8,918 nt of DNA, from positions 1 through 8,918 of the forward strand of contig DKBE01000103.1 in NCBI GenBank assembly GCA_002451085.1, in the 5' to 3' direction. The notes under the pieces are model-generated. The model was not told the DNA's origin. It saw only the letters and a list, made by a program, of their open reading frames with translations, and did not search any database. A program made the translations under genes and the position numbers. Source of the DNA: Proteobacteria bacterium UBA6908. Its GTDB lineage: Bacteria; Pseudomonadota; Gammaproteobacteria; Acidiferrobacterales; UBA6901. Positions 7,447-8,918 of this stretch are shown piece by piece (within the stretch, counting starts at the first letter, position 1; each line of letters opens with the position of its first letter).

Positions 7447-7471
7447 CTTCGGTCGATCTCTTGGCTGTAAA
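7440..7471 (-). promoter_or_regulatory. Weak candidate promoter for the small membrane-protein gene
   Basis: On the - strand TTTACA (complement of 7466-7471) is followed 20 bases later by TATACT (complement of 7440-7445). The hexamers resemble sigma-70 boxes, but the spacer is 3 bases longer than ideal. Start of transcription would fall near 7430-7434, just upstream of the core repeat and the ribosome site. Confidence 0.22.
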
Positions 7472-7575
7472 CCACCCGTAACTTTCTGTTCCGGCGGGTC
7501 ATTTCGGTCTGCCGGTCCGTATAGCATGGAACATGATATACGGACACACGACAGAATATTGACCGGTTTACAGCC
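7463..7575. repeat. Nested inverted-repeat element of unknown nature
   Basis: GGCTGTAAACC (7463-7473) is exactly complementary to GGTTTACAGCC (7565-7575). Inside it, TTCTGT (7484-7489) pairs with ACAGAA (7551-7556). The core is a near-perfect 31-base palindrome at 7515-7545: nine pairs (GTCCGTATA/TATACGGAC), one G-A mismatch, then CATG pairing with CATG around GAA. There is no T tract on either side, so it is not a typical intrinsic terminator. It lies in the convergent der/M23 interval immediately after the M23 stop. It could be a degraded miniature mobile element, a structured 3' end or an operator array; I cannot choose. Confidence 0.6.
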
Positions 7576-7580
7576 GCAGC

Positions 7581-8468
7581 TTAACTGCCGTTTGGATTCT
7601 GGTCCTGCGGTGGGCGCTTGGGAATGGGTGCTTGCTCGGCGCGAACACGTGACGCCGCTGGCAGGAACAGCATGGGGTCGACACGGGCGTTGTTCAGGCT
7701 CACCGTCCAGTGTAGGTGCGCGCCGGTGACGCGGCCGGTTTTGCCAATGGCACCAATCTGCTGGCCACGATGCACGGCGTCGCCTTTCTTAACGTCAATG
7801 CGGCTCAAATGGTTGTACATGCTCACCAGGCCCTGGCCGTGATCGAGCAGGATGGTATTGCCGTTGAAGAAATAATCGCCGGTCTCGAGCACCACACCCG
7901 CCGCCGGGGCCAGGATCGGTGCACCTTCGGGCGCAGCAATATCCAGCCCGGAATGTGGCTGGCGCGGCTGCTTATTGAAGAAACGTCGCAGGCCAAAGGC
8001 GCTGGAGAAACGGCCAACGGCCGGCAAGTCGAATTGCAGGTCATCGGCCAGCGTCTCGCTCCAGGTGGCGAACGCACCATTGATAATTTCCTTCTCACGC
8101 AGGATGCGCTGGAGATCCTCGGCGTTGGGCTCAACCTGGCGCTTGTTGGCAATTGTCAGGTACTGGGTCTGGTATTTCTTGCTGCGAACCTTGAAGTTCA
8201 CCTGTTGATGGTTGCTGCCGGTGGAGATCTCCAGTGTGTGCTGGCCGGGGGCCAGCGACAGCGGCAGCCCGACCACGGCTTGCCAGGCCTGCTGGTGGCG
8301 CACAGTCAGCACACGCTGGCCGTTAAACAGCACTTGCGGCGGAGTGGTGCTGTCATTCGCCACGGTCACGATGGCAATGCCGCCGGGCACAGCGTTGGCT
8401 TCCGGCAATTGCGCGTGCACCGGTGCCGCTGCCAGCAAACCGCAGACGATGGCGAGGCTAAGTTTCAT
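7581..8468 (-). CDS. Secreted M23-family peptidoglycan endopeptidase
   Basis: Zinc metallopeptidase expected to cut peptidoglycan cross-links in the periplasm. From the ATG at 8468 the product is 295 residues with a signal peptide (1-19, cleavage likely after VHA). An N-terminal beta domain typical of M23_N proteins (about 26-95) and a helical linker (about 110-145) follow. The LytM-like domain spans about 150-268. The zinc ligands are visible: His172 and Asp176 in HSGLD, and His253 in HLHW. So are the catalytic His220 (NHLS) and His251. All are present, so it is probably active and not a degenerate regulator like EnvC. A Pro/Gln/Asn-rich tail (280-295) follows. An upstream in-frame ATG at 8531 would put 21 non-signal residues before the signal peptide. 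GGAGA lies about 9 bases before the chosen start, which overlaps the xseA end by 11 bases. Confidence 0.9.
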   Translation of the reverse strand: MKLSLAIVCGLLAAAPVHAQLPEANAVPGGIAIVTVANDSTTPPQVLFNGQRVLTVRHQQAWQAVVGLPLSLAPGQHTLEISTGSNHQQVNFKVRSKKYQTQYLTIANKRQVEPNAEDLQRILREKEIINGAFATWSETLADDLQFDLPAVGRFSSAFGLRRFFNKQPRQPHSGLDIAAPEGAPILAPAAGVVLETGDYFFNGNTILLDHGQGLVSMYNHLSRIDVKKGDAVHRGQQIGAIGKTGRVTGAHLHWTVSLNNARVDPMLFLPAASRVRAEQAPIPKRPPQDQNPNGS

Positions 8469-8918
8469 CGTGCACGGTCTCCACGCGGCAATCGATTGCT
8501 CCCTGCGCCAGTCGCGCCCGCACCGGGTCACCGGGCTTCACCTGCCCGGCGGTGCGTAGCACAACGCCTTTCGGTGTTTCCACGATCGCGTAGCCGCGCG
8601 CCAGCGTGGCGAGCGGGCTCAGGGTTTCCAGCGTGTGCGCCAATCGGCCAAGCTGGTCGCGGGAGTGATCCAGAGACCGCTGCAGGGCGTGTGCCAGCCG
8701 GGTGCGGTGGTGCTGGTAGCGCAGGCGATATTCACGGCTGCGGATGATCGGATTGTGTTGCACCAGCTGCGCACGCAGGGAGGACAAACCAAAGCGTGCC
8801 TCTGAAAACTGATTTCGTTGGGCAGCGTGCAGGTGGCGGAGCAGGGCGGTCAGTCGTTCGTTCAGGCGTGTCAGGCGATCGCGCGGATGCACGAGCCGGG
8901 CACCGAGGTAATCGATTT
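8458..8918 (-). CDS. xseA: XseA, exodeoxyribonuclease VII large subunit, C-terminal part
   Basis: Large subunit of exonuclease VII, which degrades single-stranded DNA in both directions as part of DNA repair. About 153 C-terminal residues are present; the frame stays open past the right edge, where it reads IDYLGARLVHPRDRL. A long charged helical segment, probably the coiled coil that binds XseB, covers most of the first 100 residues. The family's C-terminal signature follows: LSPLATLARGYAIV, then VKPGDPVRARLAQGAIDCRVETV. The gene ends in TAG at 8458-8460, inside the beginning of the M23 gene, so the two are likely co-transcribed and coupled. The OB-fold and catalytic domains are outside the window. 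Confidence 0.95.
   Translation of the reverse strand, partial: IDYLGARLVHPRDRLTRLNERLTALLRHLHAAQRNQFSEARFGLSSLRAQLVQHNPIIRSREYRLRYQHHRTRLAHALQRSLDHSRDQLGRLAHTLETLSPLATLARGYAIVETPKGVVLRTAGQVKPGDPVRARLAQGAIDCRVETVHDET

Noticed and set aside
7272..7547. 91-residue - strand open frame overlapping the start of the small membrane-protein gene
   Set aside because: It runs through the inverted repeats, lacks a ribosome site and looks non-protein-like; the overlapping frame has a signal peptide, helices and AGAGG before its ATG.
7579..7585. GTTAAGC on the - strand as a second integron core at the M23 stop
   Set aside because: It fits GTTRRRY, but I found no complementary R'' and no attC-like fold between it and 7416, so a seven-base match is too little.
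8469..8531. Upstream ATG start for the M23 peptidase
   Set aside because: It would put 21 residues ahead of a clear signal peptide and overlap xseA more; the ATG at 8468 has a ribosome site.
7716..8747. 343-residue + strand open frame opposite the M23 gene and xseA
   Set aside because: The - strand proteins carry full family motifs; the + frame has no signal, domain or ribosome site.

Overview
The window is a high-GC stretch of a gammaproteobacterial-type chromosome. It carries the conserved housekeeping block rlmN, pilW/pilF, rodZ, hisS, yfgM, bamB, der on the + strand (1-6982). A converging pair, an M23 peptidase gene and xseA, lies on the - strand (7581-8918). The gene order and the family motifs point to a Gammaproteobacterium, probably an environmental non-enteric lineage, since a type IV pilus pilotin is present and the GC content is high. 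I cannot name the genus. No rRNA, tRNA or CRISPR array is visible.

Region by region: 1-693 is the 3' part of rlmN (rRNA/tRNA methylation). 690-1448 is a TPR lipoprotein that supports pilus secretin assembly. 1454-2389 is rodZ (cell shape). 2441-3724 is hisS. 3749-4387 is yfgM and 4384-5538 is bamB (envelope quality control and outer-membrane protein assembly). 5579-6982 is der (50S subunit maturation). Several genes overlap by ATGA or are separated by only a few bases, so one polycistronic unit is likely. ispG, which usually sits between rodZ and hisS in this block, is absent: only 51 bases separate the two genes.

The unusual part is 6983-7580, between the converging der and M23 genes. It is visibly richer in A+T than its surroundings. 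It contains one small membrane-protein gene on the - strand whose ends look like those of an integron gene cassette. A 12-bp core beginning GTTAGAG lies just before the start codon, and its exact reverse complement lies near the 3' end. That 3' copy is followed by an attC-like imperfect hairpin with three unpaired bases, all on one arm, and then a GTT. The inferred cassette is about 416 bp (6999-7414), inserted 16 bases after der. No integrase is in the window, so this would be a solitary cassette. Next to it (7421-7575) is a cluster of inverted repeats built around TATACGGAC that I cannot assign to a known element.

7581-8468 encodes a secreted M23 peptidase with a complete set of zinc and catalytic residues. 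Its start overlaps the end of xseA (exonuclease VII large subunit), which runs off the right edge.
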